A DNA stretch of 29,215 nt from XYB1-FULL-44-23 sp964502885 (GCA_964502885.1 CAZCXU010000014.1:1-29215); one strand, 5' to 3'; shown: positions 7,118-15,322, numbered from the stretch's first letter. The notes: generated by a model from the letters alone, not told the origin. Translations and numbers: made by a program.

Positions 7118-7768
7118 TTAGTCTGCCTGCACCAGTTCACGGCTTAACATGGCTTCATTAACCACTATCATTTGTTTTTCATAACTGATCACTCCCATAT
7201 CCTTTAATTTTTTCATCTCCACACTTGTAGATTCCCGCGTGGAAGCAGTCCAGGCGGCTATCTCTCTATGAGTAATTCGGCAATCGATCAATCTCTTTCC
7301 GGTATTCGTATCCGTTCTTCCCAGCTTATCACTCAAATACTTCAAAACTATTACGATCCTATCGCGAAGACAGGCGCCCGTAAACAAAGTCATCCTTCGC
7401 AATGTTTGCGACACGTCATCAGCCACACCATTTGCCATCTCCAAAAAAATTTCCGGGTTTTGCACCATAAACTCCTGCAGCTTTGTAAGCGGAACCTTGA
7501 TAATCTCAGCTCCGGAAACCGCCTCCAAATATGTACTTAATTGACACGCTCGGCAAAAAACACATACCGGAAAGAAGGCTCCCCGCGAATAAATGCTTGT
7601 CATCACCGCATCCCCATTGTGCGTAAGGGTGTACTCTTTTACGTTGCCATCAACCAAATAGTAGGCCACACTCGTCAGCTCTTCCCCCGCATTCAGCGAC
7701 TCTCCACACCCAAATTTCTGCCTGTGAAACTGATTCAGAAATGCCCCGATTTTTCCGGTACAATCCAT
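7118..7768 (-). CDS. CRP/FNR-family regulator with clustered cysteines
   Basis: The 216-aa protein has an N-terminal cyclic-nucleotide-binding-like beta-roll (about residues 15-120), a dimerisation helix (FLEMANGVADDVSQTLRRM) and a C-terminal winged helix-turn-helix. The HTH reads THREIAAWTASTRESTS, like the FNR/CRP recognition region. Counted from the upstream ATG at 7795, cysteines are at 4, 12, 30, 78, 81 and 84; the last three form CxxCxxC. A redox or metal-binding role is possible but is inference. ATG 7795 lies inside the promoter's own TATAAT, so ATG 7768 is preferred. It heads the operon with epmA, efp, the DUF5652-like gene and mscL. Confidence 0.8.
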   Translation of the reverse strand: MDCTGKIGAFLNQFHRQKFGCGESLNAGEELTSVAYYLVDGNVKEYTLTHNGDAVMTSIYSRGAFFPVCVFCRACQLSTYLEAVSGAEIIKVPLTKLQEFMVQNPEIFLEMANGVADDVSQTLRRMTLFTGACLRDRIVIVLKYLSDKLGRTDTNTGKRLIDCRITHREIAAWTASTRESTSVEMKKLKDMGVISYEKQMIVVNEAMLSRELVQAD

Positions 7769-7793
7769 AGATTTTTCAAAGGGGCAGAACCCC

Positions 7794-7822
7794 ATTATAG
7801 CGAGCGCAAGACAAAATGCCAG
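7794..7822 (-). promoter_or_regulatory. Promoter of the CRP-like operon
   Basis: On the minus strand a CTGGCA -35 (7817-7822, four of six consensus bases), a 17-nt spacer and a perfect TATAAT (7794-7799) form a standard sigma70-type promoter. Transcription would start near 7786, about 18 nt before ATG 7768. Confidence 0.7.
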
Positions 7823-7858
7823 ATTTTTGAGCGAGATACGCCCAGTTTTGTCATGACT
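7796..7858. repeat. Promoter-region repeat, copy B
   Basis: Second copy of the element at 1-76. It spans the CRP-operon promoter plus the upstream GAGATA and TTTTGTCATGACTAT blocks. Conservation outside the -35/-10 boxes suggests a shared regulator site rather than promoter similarity alone. Confidence 0.6.
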
Positions 7859-7902
7859 ATGTATATATTTAGTGAAGATTTGTAAGCTGGATTACTGACA
7901 AA

Positions 7903-7971
7903 ACATGGGTTTGGCTCAAAAGTAACAACTACATGTGGTCTTTCGCGAGGAATCAAAACGGTTTCAAACCC
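7903..7971 (+). promoter_or_regulatory. Structured 5' leader of the repeat-protein gene
   Basis: GGGTTTG (near 7905) and CAAACCC (near 7965) can close a stem around a ~50-nt interior that holds a smaller TCTT/AGGA hairpin. A terminator follows at 7987. This is the layout of a cis-regulatory leader. It matches no riboswitch class I can recognise. A 26-codon frame beginning ATGTGGTCTTTC and ending within the terminator could be a leader peptide. Confidence 0.35.
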
Positions 7972-7986
7972 AGCAGATCAACATTA

Positions 7987-8012
7987 ATCCGGTATTATGC
8001 CGGATTTTTTTG
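7987..8012 (+). terminator. Intrinsic terminator in the leader upstream of 8044
   Basis: ATCCGG and CCGGAT pair around a 7-nt loop and are followed directly by seven Ts on the plus strand. It lies only about 16 nt before the ribosome-binding site at 8028-8032. It either ends a short upstream transcript or acts as an attenuator for the secreted protein gene. Confidence 0.7.
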
Positions 8013-8043
8013 ATCCAAAAAAAGAAAGGAGGTGAATCACACA

Positions 8044-8517
8044 ATGGTAAAAAAAATCGCAAGCATCGTTGGAGCCGGCGCCCTGCTTCTTGGCAGCGCC
8101 ACTCCCGCATTTGCATGGCATATGCCAAAGCCATCGACTAGCACGACCTCATTTGCCAGCGTAACCACCAAAGTCAGCTCTTCAGCCGTCTCTGGTCGTA
8201 ACACTCAAACCAATTCTGCCGTATTTGGCAAGGTTGGTTTTTCCAGTAACGCACTATTCACAGGTCCCGCCAGTTCGATAGCAGGTCAGGAAACCCAGGC
8301 CAACAATTCCGACTGCAATCTTTGTAGCTCGAATTCTAAAAACACAGCCTTTGTAAACACCACCGTTTCCTCATCCGCCAACTCGGGTTACAACACCCAG
8401 GAAAACACCGCCGTTTTCGGCAGTGTCTTCGGATCAAAAAACGTGAGTGCAACAGGAGCTGCAAGTTCTCAGGCAAATTCCTGGACCGTGGTCAACTCTT
8501 CCGTGGTGATGAATTAA
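8044..8517 (+). CDS. Secreted Asn/Ser-rich repeat protein
   Basis: The 157-aa protein has a classical signal peptide (MVKKIASIVGAGALLLG, cleavage after TPAFA) and a low-complexity mature part rich in Ser, Asn, Thr and Val. It carries two copies of a unit resembling VSSSANSGYNTQENTAVFG (one reads VSSSAVSGRNTQTNSAVFG), about 80-90 residues apart. The same V-x-SSANSG-x-N unit occurs in the next gene. A CNLC pair in the middle could form a disulfide. ATG 8044 is chosen because the signal peptide starts there and GGAGG lies 11 nt upstream, unlike the leaderless genes nearby. It is probably a cell-surface or extracellular matrix component. No named family is recognised. Confidence 0.75.
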   Translation: MVKKIASIVGAGALLLGSATPAFAWHMPKPSTSTTSFASVTTKVSSSAVSGRNTQTNSAVFGKVGFSSNALFTGPASSIAGQETQANNSDCNLCSSNSKNTAFVNTTVSSSANSGYNTQENTAVFGSVFGSKNVSATGAASSQANSWTVVNSSVVMN

Positions 8518-8542
8518 TTTCCACAAAAGTGTGATCACATTT

Positions 8543-8574
8543 TTTTGGAAGGGGGGGCAACTCCCCTTCCAAAA
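8543..8574. terminator. Strong hairpin after the small repeat protein
   Basis: TTTTGGAAGGGG and CCCCTTCCAAAA pair as a 12-bp stem with an 8-nt loop, 25 nt past the stop of the 8044 gene. The T-rich run on plus comes only about 7 nt later, so it is a poor intrinsic terminator. It could be partial termination or an mRNA-stability hairpin. It would lie inside the next gene if that began at GTG 8531. Confidence 0.4.
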
Positions 8575-8608
8575 GACATTTCTTTTTAATTCACAGAAGA
8601 CCAATAAA

Positions 8609-11317
8609 TTGCACTATCCATTCCGCCGCCAAATATCTGTCTTTCTTATCAGTTTGTTGTTCTTTCAGCAGACCAGCATTTCTCTGGCTGTCGCTCAATC
8701 AATAGAAGAATCGATCCCCACACCCGCCCCCCAAGTTGAAACCCTGCCTCTTCCCACTAGCCCGCCAGCAGAAACACCAGTCGAAAATACCCCTCCCCCC
8801 GCAAGTCCCGCACAGCCCACTCCCCAACCCGCCACATCCACCACCGAAACTGGCGAGGCATCTGCAGTCGCCACTTCTGAGACCGCCGCAAACGTCATCA
8901 CTCCCACCCCCGCAGAATCTGTCTCCAATACAGCAGAGATAGTAGCAGAAACGGATTCTCAGGCTCAGTCAGGAACAAATGAAATTTCAGACGAAGTAGG
9001 TAGCACCGAAATTACTACCGGAAATTCCTCTGCCGCTACCTCTGCAGAAACTGAAATAAATAGTGTGACAACAGACTTATCTCTACCACAACCATCCTCA
9101 GAATCAGCCGTCATAACTGTCGAGGCTCTACTCAATCCCACTACTACTCCCGCCGTTGCAGAAGTCGCCATCACCAACACCGCCAACGTTTCAAATTCAG
9201 CCACCGCAACCGCAGATTCAGGCTCAAATTCCAGTAGGACTACAGCAGGTGATACCACCACCACAACCGGAGACGCTGTTGCGGTCACTGATGTGACCAA
9301 CTTGGTAAACACTAATATTACCGGTACAAACTTTCAGGTTCTTACTTTAGAAATATCTGGAGAAACAGATCAAGATATCAATCTAAATGACGTTTGGGAT
9401 CAATTATTATCCCTCAACAATGAGGGCGAACTCATCATCGACGGACTAACCTATACTGTATCCACCACAAATACCGCAGTCATCGAAAACAACATATCCA
9501 CCTCAGCAAATACCGGAGGAAATACTTCGACATCCATTTCCGGAAATTCACAAATCCATACTGGTGACGCCATTGCCATCTCAAATGTTACCAATGTGGC
9601 AAACACAAACATCGTCGGATCAAACTTTCTCTATAGCCAAATAAATATCACCGCCCCCTCAAACGCAAATATTATTCTTCCCAGCAAAGAAAAGCTTGGT
9701 TCGCTTTCTTCTTACAATTTCAACCCCCAGGATATCAGCACGAGTTTGGTTTCAGAAAACACGGCATCAGTTGTAAACAATGTTTCCTCTTCGGCAAACA
9801 GCGGAAACAATATTCAACAGACATCCTCAGGTGAAAACTCCATACAGACAGGAACTGCCGATTCCAGATCCCATGTCTACAATTTTGTTAATACCACCAT
9901 AAATGAAAACTGGTGGTTTTCTCTGGTTATTAATCACTACGGCAATTGGACAGGCAATATTTATGCCTGGGAGAATCCCGAAGCCCAACTGACTCCCCCC
10001 CCAAGTACCACAATCCTTCAATCATCAGGTGAATCCACTATGGAAAATACCTCTGCTTCAAATACAAATTTCGCACCATCTGCATCCCTTCAAAACTCTG
10101 CCACAGTAATAAATAATGTCACCACTACCGCAAACACCGGAGACAACTCTCAAAAAACCAAAACCGGTTCCAACGAGATAAAAACCGGTGACGCACTAGC
10201 CATATCCAACGTATTCAATGTAGTAAATACAAATATTGTTGGCAGTTATTGGTTCTCCGGTAATATAAATGTTCTTCGTGAGTGGAGCGGTAATCTGATT
10301 TTTGCTTATCCGGATGTTTCGGTTTCCCTTTCAGGCGATGGTCAGCAGGTGTATGCCGGAGACAATCTTAATTATCAGATCATTTATTCAAATACTGGAT
10401 ATGATAAGGCCGAAAACGTTATTTTATCTGTCAGACTGCCTGCAGAGAGTGAAATCATATCCAGTTCGATTCCTGCAAATTGCCAAAACCTGATATGCCG
10501 ATGGCAGATCGGCAACCTTACACCAAACCAATCTGGTTCAATTTCCTTTTCATTAAAAATCGCTGACGGTTTCCACTTCAATACACTCACCACTTGGTTG
10601 GATTCTTTCATCCCCACAGCCCACGCTTATTCTGCAATGAGTAACCAGATTCAGGTAACTGCCGAAATTTCTTCCTCAAATCCGGAGTACTCCACCTCAA
10701 ACAATCAGGCTTCCGCCAAAGCGCTGGTTCACGAACGTCCACCAGTCGAAGATACATCCGCCACAGACCAACGTCAGCCAAAAATTGATATTTCAGCAGC
10801 AAACAACGTCAACTCATTTGTTTATCCCGGAGATACGGTCACCTTTGAGATCTCCGCTCAAAACAACAGCGATGTCTCCTGCTACTCCAGCTACATCATT
10901 CACAATCTGTACAACAACCATGGCGAACAGCTTAGTTCAAACCGCCTGAACATTGGGGAATTCAAAGCTGGCAAGAAAGCCAAAATAAATTTTGGTCTGC
11001 AAACCCCTAGACAGGCTCCTGCAGACACCTATCTCACACAGACAATAATCATCTGCACAGCTCCAAACGGCAATGAAATCCAATCCAATACAGCCAAAAC
11101 CACATTCAACATCAAGCTGGCATCTCTACTGATAATTCCCGTTGCCAAAGCCGAAGAAGTTTCTGTTCCTCAGGTTCTCGGCACATCGGACACATCTCCA
11201 CAACCCACCTGCGACGATGACAAGTCAGAAGATTATCGTCTGTACCTTATAGTCTTTGCTTTGTCGTTGTGGCTAAGTCTAGATAGACTTAAAAAACTAT
11301 GGATTACCGTAAAATAA
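8609..11317 (+). CDS. Large secreted, C-terminally anchored repeat protein
   Basis: A ~902-aa surface protein. From TTG 8609 it begins with a signal peptide (basic HYPFRRQ, hydrophobic SVFLISLLFF, AVAQ cleavage). The alternative GTG 8531 would place a 12-bp hairpin inside the gene and add 26 unlikely residues. Next comes a Pro/Thr/Glu-rich linker. Four degenerate repeats follow, of the form N-x-A-x-V-x-NN-(V/I)-(S/T)-(S/T)-x-AN-(T/S)-GxN, each ending near TGDAxAISNVxNVxNTNIxGS. After these come a DUF11/CARDB-like beta domain (DNLNYQIIYSNTGYDKAENV), a second beta domain, a PQVLG motif and a C-terminal transmembrane helix with a basic end. It shares its repeat unit with the 8044 protein, so the two probably work together on the cell surface. 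Function unknown. Confidence 0.8.
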   Translation: MHYPFRRQISVFLISLLFFQQTSISLAVAQSIEESIPTPAPQVETLPLPTSPPAETPVENTPPPASPAQPTPQPATSTTETGEASAVATSETAANVITPTPAESVSNTAEIVAETDSQAQSGTNEISDEVGSTEITTGNSSAATSAETEINSVTTDLSLPQPSSESAVITVEALLNPTTTPAVAEVAITNTANVSNSATATADSGSNSSRTTAGDTTTTTGDAVAVTDVTNLVNTNITGTNFQVLTLEISGETDQDINLNDVWDQLLSLNNEGELIIDGLTYTVSTTNTAVIENNISTSANTGGNTSTSISGNSQIHTGDAIAISNVTNVANTNIVGSNFLYSQINITAPSNANIILPSKEKLGSLSSYNFNPQDISTSLVSENTASVVNNVSSSANSGNNIQQTSSGENSIQTGTADSRSHVYNFVNTTINENWWFSLVINHYGNWTGNIYAWENPEAQLTPPPSTTILQSSGESTMENTSASNTNFAPSASLQNSATVINNVTTTANTGDNSQKTKTGSNEIKTGDALAISNVFNVVNTNIVGSYWFSGNINVLREWSGNLIFAYPDVSVSLSGDGQQVYAGDNLNYQIIYSNTGYDKAENVILSVRLPAESEIISSSIPANCQNLICRWQIGNLTPNQSGSISFSLKIADGFHFNTLTTWLDSFIPTAHAYSAMSNQIQVTAEISSSNPEYSTSNNQASAKALVHERPPVEDTSATDQRQPKIDISAANNVNSFVYPGDTVTFEISAQNNSDVSCYSSYIIHNLYNNHGEQLSSNRLNIGEFKAGKKAKINFGLQTPRQAPADTYLTQTIIICTAPNGNEIQSNTAKTTFNIKLASLLIIPVAKAEEVSVPQVLGTSDTSPQPTCDDDKSEDYRLYLIVFALSLWLSLDRLKKLWITVK

Positions 11318-11412
11318 TACCCATCATTACAAATTTGATTGAGCTGCTGATATTTCTTGCACTCTTGATCTGGTCCGGATCCAAAATAGTCCCCTTAATA
11401 ATCCCCCACTAG
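11299..11412 (+). CDS. Possible 37-aa membrane peptide
   Basis: An ATG-TAG frame overlaps the last 19 nt of the large repeat protein gene. It encodes MDYRKIIPIITNLIEL, then a hydrophobic stretch and a short polar end, consistent with one transmembrane helix. No family is recognised; it could be chance. It overlaps the convergent gene at 11409 by 4 nt, an arrangement also seen at Nramp/mscL. Confidence 0.3.
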   Translation: MDYRKIIPIITNLIELLIFLALLIWSGSKIVPLIIPH

Positions 11413-11813
11413 ATTGCAACTCCGTAAAACTTTTTCCAAATCCATCCGGAAATATTTACTCCCCCACTCAACAGTTTGATAGCCTTGCGCAATTCTGACT
11501 GATCCAGGTCCAAACTAATATCCACATCCCTGGAATCAGTCTCTGACAAATATTTCTCCAAAACACCAACCGCCCGATTATCCCCCAATTCCCCCAAAAA
11601 TATTATTGCCTCATTTCTTGCCCTATAACTAAGCCTTTCATTGTCTACCACCTGCATCAACCCAACGATACAATCAGCTTCACCCTCCTCTACGAGCAGT
11701 TGACATCGTTTTTGGATTTCCTTTCCTCTAGCCAAAGAAACCCCCACCACCACACCAGATATAGTTACCAAAACAACCAGCCACAACAAAAAATAGTGTT
11801 TCAAACTCCACAT
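11409..11813 (-). CDS. Membrane-anchored small HEAT-like protein
   Basis: The 134-aa protein has an N-terminal transmembrane helix (YFLLWLVVLVTISGVVVGVSL) followed by helical sequence with a HEAT/PBS-lyase-like repeat: RARNEAIIFLGELGDNRAVGVLEKYL. Such repeats are protein-interaction modules, so a scaffold role outside the membrane is plausible. Two cysteines (QLLVEEGEADC region) flank the first helix. No operon partner is obvious. A decayed gene lies upstream. Confidence 0.55.
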   Translation of the reverse strand: MWSLKHYFLLWLVVLVTISGVVVGVSLARGKEIQKRCQLLVEEGEADCIVGLMQVVDNERLSYRARNEAIIFLGELGDNRAVGVLEKYLSETDSRDVDISLDLDQSELRKAIKLLSGGVNISGWIWKKFYGVAI

Positions 11814-11831
11814 TCCAAATTCAGTTTAGCA

Positions 11832-12003
11832 CTACTCAACTTCCGCCACTTCCATAAGCACCCGACCATTCGGCAATACACATCCCACAAACAATCTTCT
11901 TTAATCGGTAAACTTCACCAGAACGTATCCGAATTGTTCCCGCCGCATCATACTTCTCATCCCCTTTCACCATCACGAATCCTGCCACAAAAGTGCGTTG
12001 TCT
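11832..12003 (-). pseudogene. Decayed paralogue of the adjacent 12078-12656 gene
   Basis: Minus-strand translation gives RTFVAGFVMVKGDEKYDAAG, which parallels RSWAEVRGRLVEKRDENYDSAG in the neighbouring gene. After a frame change it gives CVLPNGRVLMEVAEVE and a stop, paralleling CILPNGTELIEPLP at the neighbour's C-terminus. About 60 codons between the two blocks and the whole N-terminus are missing. This is best read as a tandem duplicate that has lost its start, its middle and its frame. Confidence 0.55.
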
Positions 12004-12055
12004 CCTGGTCTTTCCCTCATGTCATACCACATTACCCCTCCTATATGACTCTCCC

Positions 12056-12093
12056 AAAAAAACACCGCAAGAGCCACTTAAGGTAATGGCTCT
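12056..12093 (-). terminator. Intrinsic terminator of the 12078-12656 gene
   Basis: On the minus strand AGAGCCA and TGGCTCT form a 7-bp stem around a 10-nt loop, followed within 7 nt by a run of seven Ts. The 5' arm overlaps the last codons and stop of the gene. Confidence 0.65.
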
Positions 12094-12656
12094 ATGAGTT
12101 CAGTTCCGTTGGGCAATATACATCTGCGAGGATATGTCTCCTGAACAGGCCAGCCAGCCTCCTCACATTCCCAAAACTCTCGTATTTTTTTAACGAGACT
12201 GTCGCATACTTTCCTACTATTTTCGTCACTTTTAAGCATACATTGTTTTATCCGCTCACCCAAGCTCCTGGCCAAAACCGATTCTATTTCCAAAACACCC
12301 GCCGAATCATAATTCTCATCCCTCTTTTCTACCAACCTTCCCCTCACTTCAGCCCAACTTCGCCCATCCAGTTGCGCTAAATTTACATAATCGGAACTCG
12401 TGTCTCTAAGACCATAATTGTTCCCACCATCCGTTTCAATCCCCCTTACACATTCCAAAGTCTGTGGTCCTGATCTGTCTCGGTGTGGTAAACAGATCAA
12501 CCTTCCTTGCAACGTAACATCTTCCTGAACTTGTTGTGCATCAATCGGTTCTGTCTTTTTTGTCTGTCGCGATTTCATCGTCACATAACTGACAACCGTC
12601 ACAACTCCAACAAAAAACAATATCGCCAAAACACTTATAAATACTGACCGTCTCAT
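12078..12656 (-). CDS. Membrane-anchored small beta-domain protein
   Basis: The 192-aa protein has an N-terminal transmembrane anchor (SVFISVLAILFFVGVVTVV). An OB-like domain follows with the block RLICLPHRDRSGPQTLECVRG, a pattern that recurs in small secreted bacterial proteins. It continues through AEVRGRLVEKRDENYDSAG. The C-terminal part carries paired cysteines (KQCMLK, KVCDS) and a WECEEAGWPVQETYPRRC module of a type frequent in Patescibacteria. Function unknown. A truncated copy of the gene lies directly downstream and an intrinsic terminator overlaps its stop. Confidence 0.65.
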   Translation of the reverse strand: MRRSVFISVLAILFFVGVVTVVSYVTMKSRQTKKTEPIDAQQVQEDVTLQGRLICLPHRDRSGPQTLECVRGIETDGGNNYGLRDTSSDYVNLAQLDGRSWAEVRGRLVEKRDENYDSAGVLEIESVLARSLGERIKQCMLKSDENSRKVCDSLVKKIREFWECEEAGWPVQETYPRRCILPNGTELIEPLP

Positions 12657-12691
12657 TTAGATACATGATACATTACAAATACAATCACCGT

Positions 12692-14098
12692 TTACTCCCA
12701 AATCACTATCTCCATCGCATTTGTCAAACTTGGTTTCTTGAAATTCTGACCGTGAACCACAGCTACCCGTTCCCCCTGAGAAACAAAACCCGTTTCTTCG
12801 ATTCGCTGTTTCACTTCAGGAGACACCAAAAACCCTCCTTCAGGAAAATCAACAATTACCGGTACCACCCCATACGACAACGCCAACCCATCCGCTGTCT
12901 TCACTGATTCAGTCACCGCCAGAATCGGCACATTTGGCCTGAAAGCCGACAGCCTCTTTGCGGTATATCCCGTTTCTGTAAACACCACAATCGCCTTAAT
13001 CCCCAAGTTCTGCTGTTCTTTGGCTAACTTGTAAACAGCACTGGTCACCGCCTGAGTATTGTCTCCGGCTTCAACATCAATTTCCTTCACCACAGCCACC
13101 CCTTCATTAAATTTGGCAATCTTGGACATGGCTTCAACAGCAACGACGGGATACGCCCCGGATGCTGTTTCACCTGACAGCATGACAGCATCCGTCCCAT
13201 CCCAAACTGCATTTGAAACATCGGTAGCTTCTGCTCGTGTTGGCCTGGGATTTTCCACCATCGATTGCAACATCTGCGTTGCCACAATCACTGGTTTTCC
13301 GGCCAATCTACATTTGGTAATTATCTGTTTCTGCCACATCGCCAGTTGCTCAATTGGCACCTCCACGCCTAAATCTCCTCTGGCCACCATCACCGCGTCT
13401 ACACTCTCCAATATCTCATCTAGGTTATCCAGAGACTCCTGGCTCTCTGTTTTTGCCACAATTTGCACTTCCAACTTTCTTTTTTCTAGCTCAGATCGCA
13501 ATATCTCTACATCATTTTTGCTTCGGCAAAAAGACAGCGCCACAAAATCAACTTTTGATCTTGTCGCCATATCAAGCTTGGCCAAGTCAGCAGCGATCAA
13601 AGACGGCAACTCAATCACCTTTCCCGGCAAATTCAGCCCCTTTCGATGTTTTATCACATAATCGGCTTTTGCCCTAACTCGTATCGTCTGCTCCGCTACA
13701 CCTACTATTTCAAACTCCAAAAAACCATCATCGATCAACAACAATTCACCCGCCACCAAGTTTGCAAAAATTTCCGGATGTGGAATAGCCACTTGAACAA
13801 GCGGATCAGAAAGCGAAATTCCAAAAACAATCTCCTCCCCCCGTTTTACAATCACAGTCTGCTTGTCCCTTGTTTCAATACGTATTTCCGGCCCCTGCAG
13901 ATCAATGAGTATTCCCACCCGCCGCCCTAGCTCAGACGCCGCCTTATCTGCCAAGGCTATTCTCTCTTCGTGCCAGGACACTTCATTATGTTTCATGTTG
14001 AAGCGAAATACATTCACGCCAGCTAGGACAAGCTCCTTCATTCGCTCAAAACTGTCGCTGCTGGGGCCAATCGTCGCCACAATCTTAGTTTTTTTCAT
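12692..14098 (-). CDS. pyk: Pyruvate kinase
   Basis: The 468-aa enzyme would convert phosphoenolpyruvate and ADP to pyruvate and ATP, the last glycolytic step. Visible motifs are KIVATIGPSS (residues 5-14), ILIDLQGPEIR (63-73), the active-site stretch MVARGDLGVEVP and SGETASGAYP, followed by a C-terminal allosteric-type domain at normal length. R32 and N34 are conserved. The usual NFSHG motif reads NMKHN, so the serine that helps bind K+ is lysine; the usual threonine after the D66 equivalent is leucine. A TAAAAT box lies 10 nt upstream of the ATG. It appears monocistronic. Confidence 0.95.
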   Translation of the reverse strand: MKKTKIVATIGPSSDSFERMKELVLAGVNVFRFNMKHNEVSWHEERIALADKAASELGRRVGILIDLQGPEIRIETRDKQTVIVKRGEEIVFGISLSDPLVQVAIPHPEIFANLVAGELLLIDDGFLEFEIVGVAEQTIRVRAKADYVIKHRKGLNLPGKVIELPSLIAADLAKLDMATRSKVDFVALSFCRSKNDVEILRSELEKRKLEVQIVAKTESQESLDNLDEILESVDAVMVARGDLGVEVPIEQLAMWQKQIITKCRLAGKPVIVATQMLQSMVENPRPTRAEATDVSNAVWDGTDAVMLSGETASGAYPVVAVEAMSKIAKFNEGVAVVKEIDVEAGDNTQAVTSAVYKLAKEQQNLGIKAIVVFTETGYTAKRLSAFRPNVPILAVTESVKTADGLALSYGVVPVIVDFPEGGFLVSPEVKQRIEETGFVSQGERVAVVHGQNFKKPSLTNAMEIVIWE

Positions 14099-14214
14099 AA
14101 AGCCACCAATTTTACCTCACAGAATGCTTTCCGGAAACCTGATCGGACAAATTGTCGATTTTCCATGCACTATCTCCAATCGCCAAAAACCCACCCCCAA
14201 AAAGAGTCTCACAG

Positions 14215-15153
14215 CTAATGTACAAGAATTTCTGTCACCACAAAACCAAAATACAAAACCAACATTATCAAACCCTCTCTTCGTGAAATTTCATTTTTTG
14301 TTCTGGCAAAATAGTAAAACATAGCCAAGCCGATAATCATAAACACCAAACTTACAACATAACTATTGCTGAGAATCACGGTTTTTCCATACGCCAGAGT
14401 CAAGGTTCCCAGTAAAAAAGTATTAAAGGCCGCAGAGCCCACATAGTCCCCAAAGGCCACTTGGGTATTTTTTAACATTGCTGATCTAAATACCAAAGAT
14501 AACTCGGGAATATTAGTTCCCAAACCAATCACCAAAAGGCTGACTACAAACGGCGACACGCCAAACTGCTCCGAAAAATACAATGTTTGGAGCACCACAT
14601 ACCTGCTGGCAACAAAAATCGTAACCACCCCAAACACGATTCGCAAAAGCTCCCTGCCGACACTTGCGCTGGTTTTGGAATTTATTGACTTTAACCCTTC
14701 TCCAATGCCTTTTTTTAACTGTATGCTGATCAGTAAAAATATAAACAGGATCACTGCCAGTTCACTGTCTATGAGTCCTACTTTTCCGTCCAGGGCAAGA
14801 AGCACCGGCAAAGCGATTACCACCAATGACGCCGGCAAATTAAACCCCTGAAACTCGGGTGTTATTTTTATTGATTTTCCCACTATTGCCAAAAGCGGAA
14901 TTATCAGCATAAAAATCACGATAGTCGCCCCCACCAGATTTCCCACATAAATTTCCGGATCGTTTCCTAGAATTGAATTCACTCCTACAGACAGCTCGCC
15001 TATCGACGTGAATACTCCAAGAATCAAAAAGGAAAGTGCAAATGACGAAGCTTTTAGTTTCCGGGACAGTCTTTCGACTGATCTGATAGCCAACCCCGAC
15101 CCGATCCAGATTCCCAAAAATGCCAGAAGGTAAATCAGCGCATGTGCAAACAT
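14215..15153 (-). CDS. Cation/Ca2+ exchanger-family antiporter
   Basis: The 312-aa polytopic protein has the two inverted alpha repeats of the CaCA (Na+/Ca2+ exchanger) superfamily. The first is FTSIGELSVGVNSILGND with VGNLVGATIVIF; the second is GTNIPELSLVFRSAMLKN with FGDYVGSAAFNTF. The key glutamate is present in both. It would exchange Ca2+ or a similar cation for Na+ or H+. An in-frame ATG at 15183 adds ten residues. ATG 15153 is preferred because TATTAT (15160-15165) ends 6 nt upstream of it. No operon partner; substrate not assigned. Confidence 0.85.
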   Translation of the reverse strand: MFAHALIYLLAFLGIWIGSGLAIRSVERLSRKLKASSFALSFLILGVFTSIGELSVGVNSILGNDPEIYVGNLVGATIVIFMLIIPLLAIVGKSIKITPEFQGFNLPASLVVIALPVLLALDGKVGLIDSELAVILFIFLLISIQLKKGIGEGLKSINSKTSASVGRELLRIVFGVVTIFVASRYVVLQTLYFSEQFGVSPFVVSLLVIGLGTNIPELSLVFRSAMLKNTQVAFGDYVGSAAFNTFLLGTLTLAYGKTVILSNSYVVSLVFMIIGLAMFYYFARTKNEISRREGLIMLVLYFGFVVTEILVH

Positions 15154-15322
15154 TAAAATATAATACCGGAAAACATCCCTCAAACGCTACTCCAAAAAAG
15201 CAATCCTTCCAAACCCACTTTATTGCATCAAACCCACCGTTCGACTAGATGCTGGAACCTCACCTCATTGCCAAGTAGGTAGCCCATCTGATTACGCCAA
15301 AAAATTCTTACCCAACTCCAGA

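Noticed and set aside
7935..8141. 68-aa plus-strand ORF over the leader
   Set aside because: It crosses the terminator and the ribosome site of the 8044 gene in another frame.
13059..13661. 200-aa plus-strand ORF
   Set aside because: Antisense shadow of pyruvate kinase with a Ser/Thr-rich, low-information sequence.
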